Program-made: the position numbers and the translations under genes
The notes under the pieces: generated by a model
What the model saw: only the letters and a program-made list of their open reading frames with translations
Database searches by the model: none
Told to the model about the DNA's origin: nothing
Part shown: piece by piece, positions 1 to 8,362 of the stretch
Numbering within the stretch: position 1 is the first letter of the stretch
How the letters are laid out: the number at the start of each line of letters is the position of its first letter
DNA from: Bacteroidota bacterium
Lineage (GTDB): Bacteria; Bacteroidota; Bacteroidia; Flavobacteriales_C; GCA-002722245
Length of the DNA stretch: 52,404 nucleotides
Direction: 5' to 3'
Assembly (NCBI GenBank): GCA_026390935.1
Contig: JAPLEZ010000032.1
Location: forward strand, 7,055-59,458

Positions 1-990
1 GGTGATTTTGGTGTAACTCCATTTGATGTTGTGGCCATTTTTTTTGAGCATGGCATCAATAAATTGCTCTTCAGAATTATTTTTTCCACCTTCTTCATCC
101 TCGTCTACCCACAATTGCGGAAAGTTTTTTTGTATATCGGCAGGCATCATTCCTGCAAAAATTGCATTGCGCGCAAACTGAGTGGCGGTGGGCAATATAG
201 AGTAGTAGCAATCTTCTTCTTTTACCATGAAATGTTCACTGAAGGTTTCTTGCAAAACTTTCCATTGATCGTATCGAAGACAGTCAATTAGTAAAAAGTA
301 AACCGGATTTCCTTTGCCAATATGCGGTGCAACTTTTTGTTTGAAAAGGTTATTCGACATTAATGGCGCATCCTGTGGTTTGTTGACCCATGACACATAA
401 TTTCTTTCTACGTATTTACAAAACTGCAAATTGGCTTCGGCTTTTTGTGTGTCCAAAGTTTCAGTCATGCTAGGTTCTTTTGCTAAATCCATCTGCATGT
501 CCCAGTACACCATTTCCTTGTAAAAGCTGATCCATTCGCGCCAATCCATGTTTTCATTGAGGCGCATGGAAATTTTACGGAACTCTTGTAAATATTCGGA
601 AACCGATTTCTGACTTACCAGTTTTTTCTCGTCGAGGTTCTTTTTAATCGACAATAAAATCTGATTGGGATTTACTGGTTTGATGAGGTAATCGGAGATT
701 TCGGAACCAATGGCATTTTCCATGATCATCTCTTCTTCACTTTTGGTGATCATGATGACAGGAATAGATTTCTTTATTTTTTTTATTTCCTGAAGGGTGT
801 CGATGCCGGTGAGTCCGGGCATGTTTTCATCTAAAAAAACGATGTCGAAATATTCCGTCCTGATTTTCTCAAGTGCTTCGTTACCGCTTAAAACAGTGCA
901 AACGTCGTAGCCCTTCGCAGTGAGGAAAAGCACGTGGGGTTTCAATAAATCAATTTCGTCGTCGGCCCAAAGTATTTTAATTTTCTCCAT
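1..990 (-). CDS. porX: PorX-type response regulator with PglZ domain (3' part outside window)
   Basis: The reading frame is open from the ATG at 988-990 to the left edge, giving 330 residues; family members are about 520 residues, so the C-terminal third is missing. Residues 1-125 form a CheY-like receiver (start MEKIKILWADDE, phospho-acceptor Asp in FLDENMPG, conserved Lys in the SDYLIKPVNP segment). The following region includes the start of a PglZ alkaline-phosphatase-like domain (FLLIDCLRYDQW and the segment SILPTATQFARNAIF). This receiver-PglZ combination is the known PorX architecture, a regulator of the type IX secretion system acting with the kinase PorY in Bacteroidota. It fits the type IX sorting domain on the protein at 16424-20035. 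PorY is not in the window. Confidence 0.9.
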   Translation of the reverse strand, partial: MEKIKILWADDEIDLLKPHVLFLTAKGYDVCTVLSGNEALEKIRTEYFDIVFLDENMPGLTGIDTLQEIKKIKKSIPVIMITKSEEEMIMENAIGSEISDYLIKPVNPNQILLSIKKNLDEKKLVSQKSVSEYLQEFRKISMRLNENMDWREWISFYKEMVYWDMQMDLAKEPSMTETLDTQKAEANLQFCKYVERNYVSWVNKPQDAPLMSNNLFKQKVAPHIGKGNPVYFLLIDCLRYDQWKVLQETFSEHFMVKEEDCYYSILPTATQFARNAIFAGMMPADIQKNFPQLWVDEDEEGGKNNSEEQFIDAMLKKNGHNIKWSYTKIT

Positions 991-999
991 TTTGTTATA

Positions 1000-1113
1000 G
1001 TTCAAAGTTTAAGGTTCAAAGTTTAAGGTTGTAGACCGTATTCATTCTGTTCGAAAATAGAAATTTGCAAGGATAGTTTGCTAACTTTGATCTTTGAACA
1101 TTAAACTTTGAAC
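1000..1113. repeat. Inverted-repeat element, copy 1 of 2
   Basis: The 22-base arm at 1000-1021 (GTTCAAAGTTTAAGGTTCAAAG) is the reverse complement of 1092-1113 with one mismatch. The left arm is itself a tandem duplication of a TTCAAAGTTTAAGG unit. About 70 bases separate the arms. A related element lies at 41738-41833, also directly upstream of a gene. The right arm contains the only start codon available to the gene at 1108. It could be a terminator-like or MITE-like element; no transposase is associated. Confidence 0.7.
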
Positions 1114-2337
1114 TCTTTAGTTAATAAAAGAAAGATCATCAACGACCCGGTGTACGGTTTTATTACCTTACCCCATGAAATCATTTACGATTTAATTGAA
1201 CATCCCTTCTTTCAAAGGTTACGAAGGATACGCCAGTTGGGTTTAACCACTATGGTTTACCCTGGTGCTTACCATACCCGTTTTCACCATGCTTTAGGTG
1301 CAATGCATTTGGCAACTGAGGCCATTGCGACTTTAAAAACCAAGGGAATTCAAATTACGGATGAAGAGGCGAGAGGTGTTACCATTGCTATTTTGTTGCA
1401 CGATATCGGTCACGGTCCGTTTTCCCACGCCTTAGAAAATTCTATTGTGAAAGGAACAGGGCACGAGACTTTGTCGCTCATGATCATGGAGCAGTTGAAT
1501 GAGCAATTCACTGGACAACTGACTTTGGGCATCTCCATTTTTAAAGATGAATATCCAAAGAAATTCTTGCATCAGTTGATTTCGAGTCAGTTGGATGTGG
1601 ACCGATTGGATTATCTCACTCGCGACAGTTTTTACACGGGAGTGAGTGAAGGAGTGGTAGGAGTGGAGCGCATCATTAAAATGCTTAATGTTAAAGACGA
1701 TAATATAGTAGTAGAAGCCAAAGGGATTTATTCCATCGAAAAGTTTTTAATTGCTCGTCACATCATGTACTGGCAGGTGTATTTGCACAAGACGGTGATC
1801 TCTGCTGAGTTTTTGTTGATTAAGGCTTTGAAAAGAGCAAAGGAACTGGCAGGAAAAGGAGTTCAATTGTTTTGCACACCTACGTTGCAAAAATTTTTGT
1901 ACAACGATTTTTCTACTGCCGATTTTGTGAAGGAACCATCACTGCTGAAAGATTTTTCAAGTTTGGATGATTATGATATTCTAACTTCTATCAAGGTTTG
2001 GCAACAACACGACGATTTTATTTTATCAAAATTATGCAGCGCCCTCATCAACCGTAAGCTCTACAAAGTGGAGTTGCAGGTGGAGGAATTTGATACTGCT
2101 TATTTGGAAAAAGTAAAAAAGGAAGTGAAGGAAAAATTTGCTATCGATAGTAATGACTTAGATTATTTCGTTTTTTCCGACAGTGTAGAAAATAGAATTT
2201 ACAACAAGGATAAATCTCCAATATTACTGCAATACAAAGACGGCTCCACCAAGGAGATCAGCGAAACTTTTGATTTATTTAATGTGGCGAATTTGGTGAA
2301 ACCGGTGAAGAAGCATTTTTTGTGTCAATTGCGGTAA
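1108..2337 (+). CDS. HD-domain phosphohydrolase (dGTPase-like family)
   Basis: A 409-residue protein of the HD superfamily resembling the COG1078/dGTPase-like group. The metal-binding signature is visible: the His in TRFHHALGAMHL, the His-Asp pair in LLHDIGHGPFSHA, and the later Asp in SQLDVDRLDYLTRDS. The probable reaction is hydrolysis of a nucleotide triphosphate or other phosphoester, but the substrate cannot be read from sequence. The start is unusual: a stop at 1102-1104 precedes the frame and the first usable codon is TTG at 1108, inside the right arm of an inverted repeat. No in-frame ATG occurs before the conserved KIINDPVYGFI segment, so TTG is the likely start. It ends just before the convergent higA gene. 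Confidence 0.85.
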   Translation: MNSLVNKRKIINDPVYGFITLPHEIIYDLIEHPFFQRLRRIRQLGLTTMVYPGAYHTRFHHALGAMHLATEAIATLKTKGIQITDEEARGVTIAILLHDIGHGPFSHALENSIVKGTGHETLSLMIMEQLNEQFTGQLTLGISIFKDEYPKKFLHQLISSQLDVDRLDYLTRDSFYTGVSEGVVGVERIIKMLNVKDDNIVVEAKGIYSIEKFLIARHIMYWQVYLHKTVISAEFLLIKALKRAKELAGKGVQLFCTPTLQKFLYNDFSTADFVKEPSLLKDFSSLDDYDILTSIKVWQQHDDFILSKLCSALINRKLYKVELQVEEFDTAYLEKVKKEVKEKFAIDSNDLDYFVFSDSVENRIYNKDKSPILLQYKDGSTKEISETFDLFNVANLVKPVKKHFLCQLR

Positions 2338-2342
2338 ATTGA

Positions 2343-2744
2343 TCAAGCTGCGTTTTTCTTTTTCCCTTTTAAGTTATATTCTCTATTAAAAGCTTCTTGA
2401 CGCAGTTTAAATCGCTCCGCCAGAATTCGGATACTTTCTTTTGAAAATCCTTTTTTATAATTCAGCATATCAGACACCAAACCCTCACTTACTTTAAGTA
2501 ATCCAGCGATGTGAAGGGCTTTCAATTTATGATCTTTCATTAATGATTTCAGGAGTTGAACAGGATCTGATTCTTTAAAAAAAGAGTGTTGCTTGTCGTA
2601 AGTTTCAATGAGAAGAGTGAGCAAGTTTATTTCATCTTCCAATGCTTTGGTCTTTTTTTTTGAAAAAACTAATTCCTCAAGTATATCACAGTATTGGAAA
2701 TATTGTTTTTCCGAAGTAATTACTTTATACTTTAAAGTTTCCAT
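2343..2744 (-). CDS. higA: HigA-like antitoxin, XRE-family HTH
   Basis: A 133-residue protein with a Cro/C1-type helix-turn-helix in the C-terminal half (around residues 68-115, with LKALHIAGLLKVSEGLVSDM as recognition region). The N-terminal half is charged and helical. It lies 5 bases downstream of the HigB-like toxin on the same strand. The toxin-first order is typical of higBA and unlike most toxin-antitoxin operons. By family knowledge HigA binds and neutralises HigB and represses the operon. Confidence 0.75.
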   Translation of the reverse strand: METLKYKVITSEKQYFQYCDILEELVFSKKKTKALEDEINLLTLLIETYDKQHSFFKESDPVQLLKSLMKDHKLKALHIAGLLKVSEGLVSDMLNYKKGFSKESIRILAERFKLRQEAFNREYNLKGKKKNAA

Positions 2745-2749
2745 GCTTA

Positions 2750-3079
2750 CTAGATTTTTACTGTGTATTGTTGGTTTTTACTGCAAAGTCTGTCGTATTC
2801 GTGATGTGTGCCAATCCAGCAGATGAAAATATGAACTTCTTTTCTGCCAAAATTATATTTGCAAATCATTCTGTATTTATTTCCGCCAATATCAAATATT
2901 ATTCTGTTCGAACTTTTTCCAAGTAAATCAGCAGAGCCAAAATAATTAAGGATATCAGCAGGTTTATCCCAATCCGATTGTTTTATATTATTCAACCTAT
3001 CCTCAAACGCAGCTTTACTTAAAGCGTGCTCTTTAACAAAATTCCTTACGGTAGTTTCCTTAATCAAATGAACTCTCAT
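2750..3079 (-). CDS. higB: HigB-like mRNA interferase toxin
   Basis: A 109-residue protein of the HigB toxin family (RelE-fold, HigB_toxin type). Typical features are the N-terminal helix region with SKAAFEDRLNNIKQSDW, the strand segment RIIFDIGGNKYRMICKYNFG and the C-terminal IFICWIGTHHEYDRL with a catalytic-site His/Tyr pattern. The family cleaves mRNA in the ribosome context. It is followed by higA with a 5-base gap. The pair stands between an HD hydrolase and lpxD and looks intact. Confidence 0.85.
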   Translation of the reverse strand: MRVHLIKETTVRNFVKEHALSKAAFEDRLNNIKQSDWDKPADILNYFGSADLLGKSSNRIIFDIGGNKYRMICKYNFGRKEVHIFICWIGTHHEYDRLCSKNQQYTVKI

Positions 3080-3106
3080 GTAAATATACGTTAGAAAAAA
3101 TAAAAG

Positions 3107-3121
3107 TTCACAAAAAGTGAA
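3107..3121. promoter_or_regulatory. Small inverted repeat upstream of higBA (candidate operator)
   Basis: TTCAC-AAAAA-GTGAA lies 28 bases upstream of the higB start codon, in the gap shared with lpxD. HigA-type antitoxins bind palindromes in their own promoter, so this is a candidate operator. The arms are short (5 bases), and chance occurrence in an AT-rich gap is possible. Confidence 0.25.
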
Positions 3122-3181
3122 GATTTATTTTGTTTAGTTTTTGTTCGGCTGCACAATAATATAAAAATTTGTTCTTTTACC

Positions 3182-3189
3182 TATATTTG
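3182..3189 (+). promoter_or_regulatory. Bacteroidota -7 box upstream of lpxD
   Basis: TATATTTG matches the TAnnTTTG -7 consensus of the Bacteroidota primary sigma factor and ends 22 bases before the lpxD ATG. I see no well-spaced -33 TTG box, so the call rests on the -7 element and its position. Confidence 0.4.
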
Positions 3190-3211
3190 CCACAAGTCCT
3201 AAATACAAAAA

Positions 3212-4237
3212 ATGGAATTTACAGCACAGCAAATCGCCGCAATGTTGAACGGCACAGTAGAAGGAGATGCGCAGGCAAAAGTGAACACTGTTGCGAAGAT
3301 TGAAGAAGGCCATGCCGGTGCTTTGTCGTTTTTAGCCAATCCATTGTATACTTCTCACATATATGATTGCGGTTCATCAGTGGTTTTGGTAAACAATGAT
3401 TTTGTTGCTGAAAGAACAGTGAAACCAACTTTGGTTAGAGTGGCTAATGCTTACGAAGCTTTCGCTGGTTTGCTCGCGCAATACGATAAAATAAAAAGAC
3501 AAAGATCAGGTGTTGATGGTCCGCACTTCATTGGTAAAAATTCCACCCACGGAGAAAATATTTATTTAGGCGCTTTTGCTGCCATTGGATCTAACGTTAA
3601 AATTGGAAAAAATGTGCAGTTGCACGCTCAATCCAGCATCGGTGATAATTGCACTGTAGGCGACAATACCGTTATTTTTTCAGGAGTGAAAATTTATGAA
3701 GGTTGTGTCATCGGCAATGATTGCATTTTACATGCAGGTGCAGTGATTGGGAGCGACGGATTTGGATTTTCTCCCAACGCCGAAAACAATTATAAAAAAG
3801 TTCCGCAGATCGGAAATGTAGTGCTGGAAGATCATGTGGAGATTGGTGCTAATACTACGATCGACAGGGCAACCATGGGATCAACCATCATTCGTAAAGG
3901 AGTGAAACTCGACAACCTGGTGCAAATTGCGCACAATGTTGAAATTGGAGAAAACACAGTGATTGCCGGACAAACAGGTATTGCTGGGTCAACTAAAATC
4001 GGGAAAAATTGCATGATAGGCGGACAGGTTGGAATTGTTGGCCATCTTGTTATTGCCGATGGGGTGAAAATCGCCGCTCAATCCGGTATCGGACAAAGTA
4101 TCACCAAAGAAGGTTCTATCTTTCAGGGATCTCCTGCTTTTGAAATCGGAGATTACCGCAGATCATATGTTGTTTTTCGCTCATTACCTGAATTAAATAA
4201 AAGAGTGTCGAATCTTGAAAAAGGTGCATCAGAGTAA
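3212..4237 (+). CDS. lpxD: UDP-3-O-acylglucosamine N-acyltransferase
   Basis: A 341-residue LpxD, the usual length for the family. The N-terminal uridine-binding domain (about 1-100, with [17 protein letters not shown]) is followed by a left-handed beta-helix of hexapeptide repeats (about 105-320, repeated IGxNxxIG pattern). The probable catalytic His is in [15 protein letters not shown]. It transfers a 3-hydroxyacyl chain from acyl-ACP to the glucosamine amine in lipid A synthesis, in the cytoplasm. It heads a same-strand series with a SET-domain gene, lpxC-fabZ and lpxA. A second LpxD-like protein is encoded at 8363-9292. Confidence 0.95.
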   Translation: MEFTAQQIAAMLNGTVEGDAQAKVNTVAKIEEGHAGALSFLANPLYTSHIYDCGSSVVLVNNDFVAERTVKPTLVRVANAYEAFAGLLAQYDKIKRQRSGVDGPHFIGKNSTHGENIYLGAFAAIGSNVKIGKNVQLHAQSSIGDNCTVGDNTVIFSGVKIYEGCVIGNDCILHAGAVIGSDGFGFSPNAENNYKKVPQIGNVVLEDHVEIGANTTIDRATMGSTIIRKGVKLDNLVQIAHNVEIGENTVIAGQTGIAGSTKIGKNCMIGGQVGIVGHLVIADGVKIAAQSGIGQSITKEGSIFQGSPAFEIGDYRRSYVVFRSLPELNKRVSNLEKGASE

Positions 4238-4262
4238 CAGTAAATAATTAATTTTGCCCGCT

Positions 4263-4676
4263 ATGGCTTTAATCGTTAAAACTTCCATCTTACCGTCGGC
4301 CGGAAAAGGCCTCTTTACTAACAAACTAATATTAAAGGGCCAAAAAATTGTAGAATACCGAGGGGAAATTATTACCTGGAAAGAGTACAAAAGAAGAGTA
4401 GATCAGGATAGGGATGGCTACCTTTTGTTTATCAATAGAAAGCGCTGTATTGATGCTTTTGATGCACACCAATATAAAGCCCGATATGCCAATGATGCCA
4501 AAGGGTTGAGTAGAGTAAAGGGTTTAAAAAACAACGCTGTATATGAAATTCACGGCGACAAAGGTTTTGTTGTTGCTACTCGTGATATTCAGGCCGGTGA
4601 AGAGATTTTTGTAAACTACAGCAAAGAGTATTGGGACTGCATTCGCCACAACATCAAAAACAACTTGTACAATTAA
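4263..4676 (+). CDS. Small SET-domain protein (putative protein-lysine methyltransferase)
   Basis: 137 residues from the ATG at 4263; an upstream TTG at 4254 adds three residues and is less likely. The protein is almost entirely a SET domain: GKGLFTNKLILKGQKIVEYRGE is the N-terminal SET strand region, RYANDAKG sits at the place of the usual NHS/C motif, and GEEIFVNYSKEYW is the C-terminal GEE-x-Y motif. Known SET enzymes use S-adenosylmethionine to methylate lysines; the bacterial target is unknown. The NHSC motif is replaced by a YANDA form. It is inserted between lpxD and lpxC-fabZ, genes that are commonly adjacent in Bacteroidota, with 25 bases to lpxD and 130 to lpxC, so any link with lipid A may be only positional. 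Confidence 0.8.
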   Translation: MALIVKTSILPSAGKGLFTNKLILKGQKIVEYRGEIITWKEYKRRVDQDRDGYLLFINRKRCIDAFDAHQYKARYANDAKGLSRVKGLKNNAVYEIHGDKGFVVATRDIQAGEEIFVNYSKEYWDCIRHNIKNNLYN

Positions 4677-4775
4677 TTGCATTGTGTTTTCTGCTGAGTG
4701 AATGTTCTCTTCCTCTTGCTATTTCTAGCTTATTTCTAAATCTGCCGAATCATAGGTATTTTTAAGGCATTTACT

Positions 4776-4783
4776 TACATTTG
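4776..4783 (+). promoter_or_regulatory. -7 box upstream of lpxC-fabZ
   Basis: TACATTTG fits the TAnnTTTG consensus and ends 23 bases before the ATG at 4807. It lies in the 130-base gap after the SET gene, suggesting that lpxC-fabZ has its own promoter. No clear -33 box was found. Confidence 0.4.
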
Positions 4784-4806
4784 CCACTTTGTGTTTACAA
4801 GATATT

Positions 4807-6189
4807 ATGGACAAACAAAATACACTCGATAAAGAAGTTTCTTTGGAAGGCGTGGGATTGCACACCGGACAAATTGTTAAACTGACTTTCAAACCCGCTG
4901 CAGAAGATCACGGAATAGTTTTTCAAAGAGTTGACCTTGAAGGCCAGCCAAAAGTTCAGGCAATTGCCGACAATGTAACTGAAGTTCAAAGGGGAACCAC
5001 CATTGAAAAAAAGACTGCCAAGGTGAACACTGTTGAACATGTGATGGCTTCTTTAGTGGCCATGCAAATCGACAATTGTTTGATTGAGCTGAACGGACAA
5101 GAAGTGCCTATCATGGATGGAAGTGCAAAGCCTTTCATCGATTTATTGAAAAAAGCTGGCGTAAAAAAGCAAGAAAAAGCCCGTAAATACTACGCTGTAC
5201 AAGAAACTATCGTTTATAAGGATGAAGCTAGAGGGGTAGAATTGATGGTAGTTCCTGATGACAAATACAGCGTTACAGCAATGATTGATTTTAATTCTCC
5301 GGTGCTAGGGACTCAACATGCTTCCCTCGACCGACTAGAGGATTTTGAAGAGAACATTGCTTCTTCCCGTACATTTTGTTTTTTACACGAGTTGGAGCAA
5401 TTGCTGAGCAACAACCTTATTAAAGGTGGTGATTTGAGCAATGCCATAGTGGTTGTGGATAAAGTAGTACAACAAAGCGAACTGGACAAGTTGGCCAAAT
5501 TGTTCAATAGAACTCATATTGAAGTAAAACAAGAAGGTATTTTAAATAACGTTGAATTGCGTCATCAAAATGAACCTGCGCGACATAAATTGCTGGATGT
5601 AGTTGGCGACTTGGGTTTGGTAGGAGCGCCCATCAAAGGGAAGGTTTTTGCTAAAAAACCTGGTCACGCTGCCAACGTTGAATTTGCAAAAATCATCAGA
5701 AAAAAAATGGAAGCAGAGAAAGATGCAGCACCAAGATTTGATTTGACCAAAACAGTTTACGATGTAAATAAAATTATGGAATTGCTTCCGCATCGTCCGC
5801 CATTCCTATTTGTTGATCGTATCATTGAAATGGGTAAAGAAACCATAGTTGGTTGCAAAAATGTGACAATGAATGAGACTTTCTTTCAAGGGCATTTCCC
5901 CGGACAACCGATCTTCCCTGGTGTTTTGCAGTTAGAGGCAATGGCGCAGGTAGGTGGGATTTTGGCTTTGAGCCAGGTTCCGGATCCGGAAAATTACTTG
6001 ACCTATTTCATGAAAATTGATAAAGTGAAATTCAGAAACCCTGTGGTTCCAGGTGATACACTGGTTTTCTCTCTGCATTTTGTGTCTCCATTCCGAAGAG
6101 GAATAGTGCACATGGGAGGATATGCCTATGTTGGAGATAAAATAGTAATGGAGGCAGAAATGATGGCCCAATTAGCAAAAGTTAAATAA
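4807..6189 (+). CDS. lpxC-fabZ: Bifunctional UDP-3-O-acyl-GlcNAc deacetylase / 3-hydroxyacyl-ACP dehydratase
   Basis: A fusion of LpxC (about residues 1-305) and FabZ (about 315-460), 460 residues from the ATG at 4807; a GTG at 4789 would add six residues unlike the conserved start. LpxC zinc ligands are visible in NTVEHVMASL and RHKLLDVVGDLGLVG, with the later catalytic His in KKPGHAANVEFAK. FabZ shows HRPPFLFVDRI and the active-site segment GHFPGQPIFPGVLQLEAMAQ. LpxC commits UDP-acyl-GlcNAc to lipid A; FabZ dehydrates 3-hydroxyacyl-ACP for fatty acid elongation, so the two activities compete for one acyl pool. This fusion is a known Bacteroidota trait. lpxA follows one base after the stop. 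Confidence 0.95.
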   Translation: MDKQNTLDKEVSLEGVGLHTGQIVKLTFKPAAEDHGIVFQRVDLEGQPKVQAIADNVTEVQRGTTIEKKTAKVNTVEHVMASLVAMQIDNCLIELNGQEVPIMDGSAKPFIDLLKKAGVKKQEKARKYYAVQETIVYKDEARGVELMVVPDDKYSVTAMIDFNSPVLGTQHASLDRLEDFEENIASSRTFCFLHELEQLLSNNLIKGGDLSNAIVVVDKVVQQSELDKLAKLFNRTHIEVKQEGILNNVELRHQNEPARHKLLDVVGDLGLVGAPIKGKVFAKKPGHAANVEFAKIIRKKMEAEKDAAPRFDLTKTVYDVNKIMELLPHRPPFLFVDRIIEMGKETIVGCKNVTMNETFFQGHFPGQPIFPGVLQLEAMAQVGGILALSQVPDPENYLTYFMKIDKVKFRNPVVPGDTLVFSLHFVSPFRRGIVHMGGYAYVGDKIVMEAEMMAQLAKVK

Positions 6190-6190
6190 T

Positions 6191-6994
6191 ATGCATCAAC
6201 CTTTAGCCTACGTACACCCCCAAAGTAAAATCGCTAGAAATGTAGTGATAGAGCCTTTTGTAACCATTAGTAAAAATGTTGAAATTGGTGAGGGAACCTG
6301 GATTGGTTCCAACGTTACTATCATGGAGGGCACCAAAATAGGTAAGAATTGTAGGATTTTTCCTGGTGCAGTAATAGCTGGTTTGCCGCAGGATTTGAAA
6401 TTTGATGGTGAAGAAACAACTGTGGAAATAGGCGACAATGTTACTATTCGTGAATGTGTAACGGTGAACAGAGGAACCAAAGACAGATATAAAACAGTCA
6501 TTGAAGACAACGTGCTGCTTATGGCTTATGCTCACGTGGCACACGATTGTATCATTCGAAAGAACGCGATATTGGCTAATGCAGTTAATTTGGGCGGACA
6601 TGTAGTGGTGGATGATTATGCTATTTTAGGTGGTGGTTGTTTGGTTCATCAGTTTGTACATGTTGGCAAGCACGCCATGGTTTCTGGTGGATCATTAATT
6701 CGTAAAGATGTTCCTCCTTTCACCAAAGCAGCGCGTGAACCACTTTCCTATGTGGGTGTAAATTCGGTGGGTTTGAGAAGAAGAGGTTATAGCTCAGAAC
6801 AAATAGGTTCCATACAAGAAATTTACAGATATTTATATCTGAAAGGTTATAACAATACACAGGCGATTTCACTGATTGAAGCATCTCACACAGCTACAGC
6901 TGAAAGAGACGAAATCATTTCTTTCATTCAGGAATCGAAACGCGGTATCATGAAAGGATATTTCCAAACCAAATCAAATGGATCTGAAGGTTAG
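6191..6994 (+). CDS. lpxA: UDP-N-acetylglucosamine O-acyltransferase
   Basis: A 267-residue LpxA. A left-handed beta-helix of hexapeptide repeats spans about residues 5-190, and the C-terminal helical domain (SEQIGSIQEIYRYLYLKGYN) is typical. The catalytic His is in MAYAHVAHDC. It catalyses the first lipid A step, 3-O-acylation of UDP-GlcNAc. It begins one base after lpxC-fabZ and its 3' end overlaps the ABC ATPase gene by 17 bases, so the three are probably co-transcribed. Confidence 0.95.
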   Translation: MHQPLAYVHPQSKIARNVVIEPFVTISKNVEIGEGTWIGSNVTIMEGTKIGKNCRIFPGAVIAGLPQDLKFDGEETTVEIGDNVTIRECVTVNRGTKDRYKTVIEDNVLLMAYAHVAHDCIIRKNAILANAVNLGGHVVVDDYAILGGGCLVHQFVHVGKHAMVSGGSLIRKDVPPFTKAAREPLSYVGVNSVGLRRRGYSSEQIGSIQEIYRYLYLKGYNNTQAISLIEASHTATAERDEIISFIQESKRGIMKGYFQTKSNGSEG

Positions 6995-7592
6995 TAACCT
7001 CGGCAAGAAGTACGAAGGAAACTGGATTTTCAGGAACATCAATCTGTCGGTATCTTCTGGCAGCAAAATTTTAATTAGGGGCCGAAATGGCTCAGGGAAA
7101 TCCACATTTGCTAAAGCAGTTTCAGGATTGATTTTGCCTTCCGAAGGCAGTGTTTCTTATTCCGTTCAGGGAAAGGAAATTCCGGAAGAGCAAGCATATC
7201 AAAAAATTCAGCTCATCGGACCATACATTGATCTGATTGAGGACTTTACCTTACGAGAAGTGTTGGATTTTCATGCAGGGTTCAAACCATTTGCCGATGG
7301 CATGAGCATCGCCGATATTATCGCTGCAGGGAATTTCAATGGTCAGGAAGAAAAGTATCTCCGTCATTTTTCTTCGGGTATGAAGCAACGTGTTAAATTA
7401 TTGTTGGCTTTGTTTACGAGTTGTCCCTTACTCATTTTAGATGAACCTACCTCCAATTTGGATGAGTGGGGTGTGGAGTGGTATCTCCGATTAGTGAGTG
7501 ATAACGCTAAAAACAAAACTATTTTGGTGTGCTCAAACAGTCCGCAACAAGAGGCTTCTTTTTGCACCGAAAGTATTTCGATGGAAGTTTAA
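6978..7592 (+). CDS. ABC transporter ATP-binding protein, orphan
   Basis: A 204-residue single ABC ATPase domain. Walker A is GRNGSGKST (about residue 35), the signature is HFSSGMKQRVKL and Walker B is LLILDEPTSNLD. After the D-loop the switch segment reads ILVCSNSPQQE, where a His is expected, so the H-loop residue appears substituted. No permease gene is adjacent, and the start lies within the 3' end of lpxA. It may power an exporter encoded elsewhere or act as a non-transport ATPase. Confidence 0.8.
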   Translation: MDLKVSNLGKKYEGNWIFRNINLSVSSGSKILIRGRNGSGKSTFAKAVSGLILPSEGSVSYSVQGKEIPEEQAYQKIQLIGPYIDLIEDFTLREVLDFHAGFKPFADGMSIADIIAAGNFNGQEEKYLRHFSSGMKQRVKLLLALFTSCPLLILDEPTSNLDEWGVEWYLRLVSDNAKNKTILVCSNSPQQEASFCTESISMEV

Positions 7593-7613
7593 TTTATCTA
7601 AAGATTTAGGAAG

Positions 7614-7675
7614 TTCCCACAGATTTCACAGATCAACACAGAAGCATCTGTGAAAATCTATGTGATCTGTGGGAA
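7614..7675. repeat. Imperfect inverted repeat of the CACAGAT type
   Basis: The arms are 7614-7642 (starting TTCCCACAGATTTCACAGAT) and 7647-7675 (ending GATCTGTGGGAA), pairing over most of their 29 bases with a 4-base loop. Each arm contains repeated CACAGAT/ATCTGTG units. It fills the gap between the ABC ATPase gene and efp and could terminate transcription. Similar sequences recur in intergenic regions of many Bacteroidota genomes, so it is probably a dispersed repeat family. Confidence 0.7.
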
Positions 7676-7729
7676 ATATCTTGTTTGAGCTCGGTGCTTT
7701 TTGTATTTTCGCTTAAATTCAAATTTTTT

Positions 7730-8290
7730 ATGGCAACTACCGCAGATTTTAAAAACGGTGCATGCATCAAGCACAATGGCAAACTCTATCAGATAGTGGA
7801 GTTTCAACACGTTAAACCAGGAAAAGGTCCCGCTTTCGTAAGAACAAAAATCAGAAATTTAGAAAACGGAAGATTGGTGGACAATACTTTCACAGCAGGA
7901 GTGAAAATCGACTTCGTGAGAATTGAAAGACGTCCTTACCAGTTTTTATACAAAGATGAAAACGGATACAACATCATGCATCAGCAAACTTTTGAGCAGG
8001 TTTCTATTCCTGCTGAATTGATTGATCATCCTCAGTTTTTAAGAGAGGGAATGACAATGGAAGCGATGGTGCATGCTGAAACTGAAGAGTTTTTGTCGGC
8101 TGAAGTTCCAACTTACATTGAAGCGGAAATCACTTACACTGAGCCAGGAATGAAAGGAAATACAGCTACAAACACTTTGAAACCTGCAACGATTGATACT
8201 GGGGCTGAAATCAGAGTTCCTTTATTCATCAACAATGGCGACAGAATTAAAGTGAACACTGGTACAGGAGAATACAGCGAAAGAGTTTAA
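7730..8290 (+). CDS. efp: Translation elongation factor P
   Basis: 186 residues from the ATG at 7730, the standard EF-P length; an upstream in-frame start at 7685 adds a non-conserved hydrophobic leader and is rejected. The start [20 protein letters not shown] and the loop [12 protein letters not shown] identify EF-P, with the Lys at the tip of domain I that is modified in many species. Domains II and III follow ([12 protein letters not shown]; ending [17 protein letters not shown]). EF-P relieves ribosome stalling at polyproline stretches. Its position next to an lpxD-like gene is probably a conserved neighbourhood. Confidence 0.97.
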   Translation: MATTADFKNGACIKHNGKLYQIVEFQHVKPGKGPAFVRTKIRNLENGRLVDNTFTAGVKIDFVRIERRPYQFLYKDENGYNIMHQQTFEQVSIPAELIDHPQFLREGMTMEAMVHAETEEFLSAEVPTYIEAEITYTEPGMKGNTATNTLKPATIDTGAEIRVPLFINNGDRIKVNTGTGEYSERV

Positions 8291-8292
8291 TA

Positions 8293-8339
8293 AATGAAAT
8301 ATTCATTCATTAAAATATTTTCAATGAATATTCCATTTG
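8293..8339. terminator. Hairpin between efp and the lpxD-like gene
   Basis: AAATGAAATATTCATT (8293-8308) pairs with 8324-8339 with one mismatch around a 15-base loop, starting three bases after the efp stop. No long T tract follows, so it may be an attenuating or mRNA-stabilising hairpin rather than a strong terminator. Confidence 0.4.
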
Positions 8340-8362
8340 ACCTTAAAAGATAAACGCGACAA

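Noticed and set aside
31-291. Plus-strand ORF opposite porX
   Set aside because: The minus strand encodes a clear PorX continuation through this stretch, so the plus-strand frame is a shadow.
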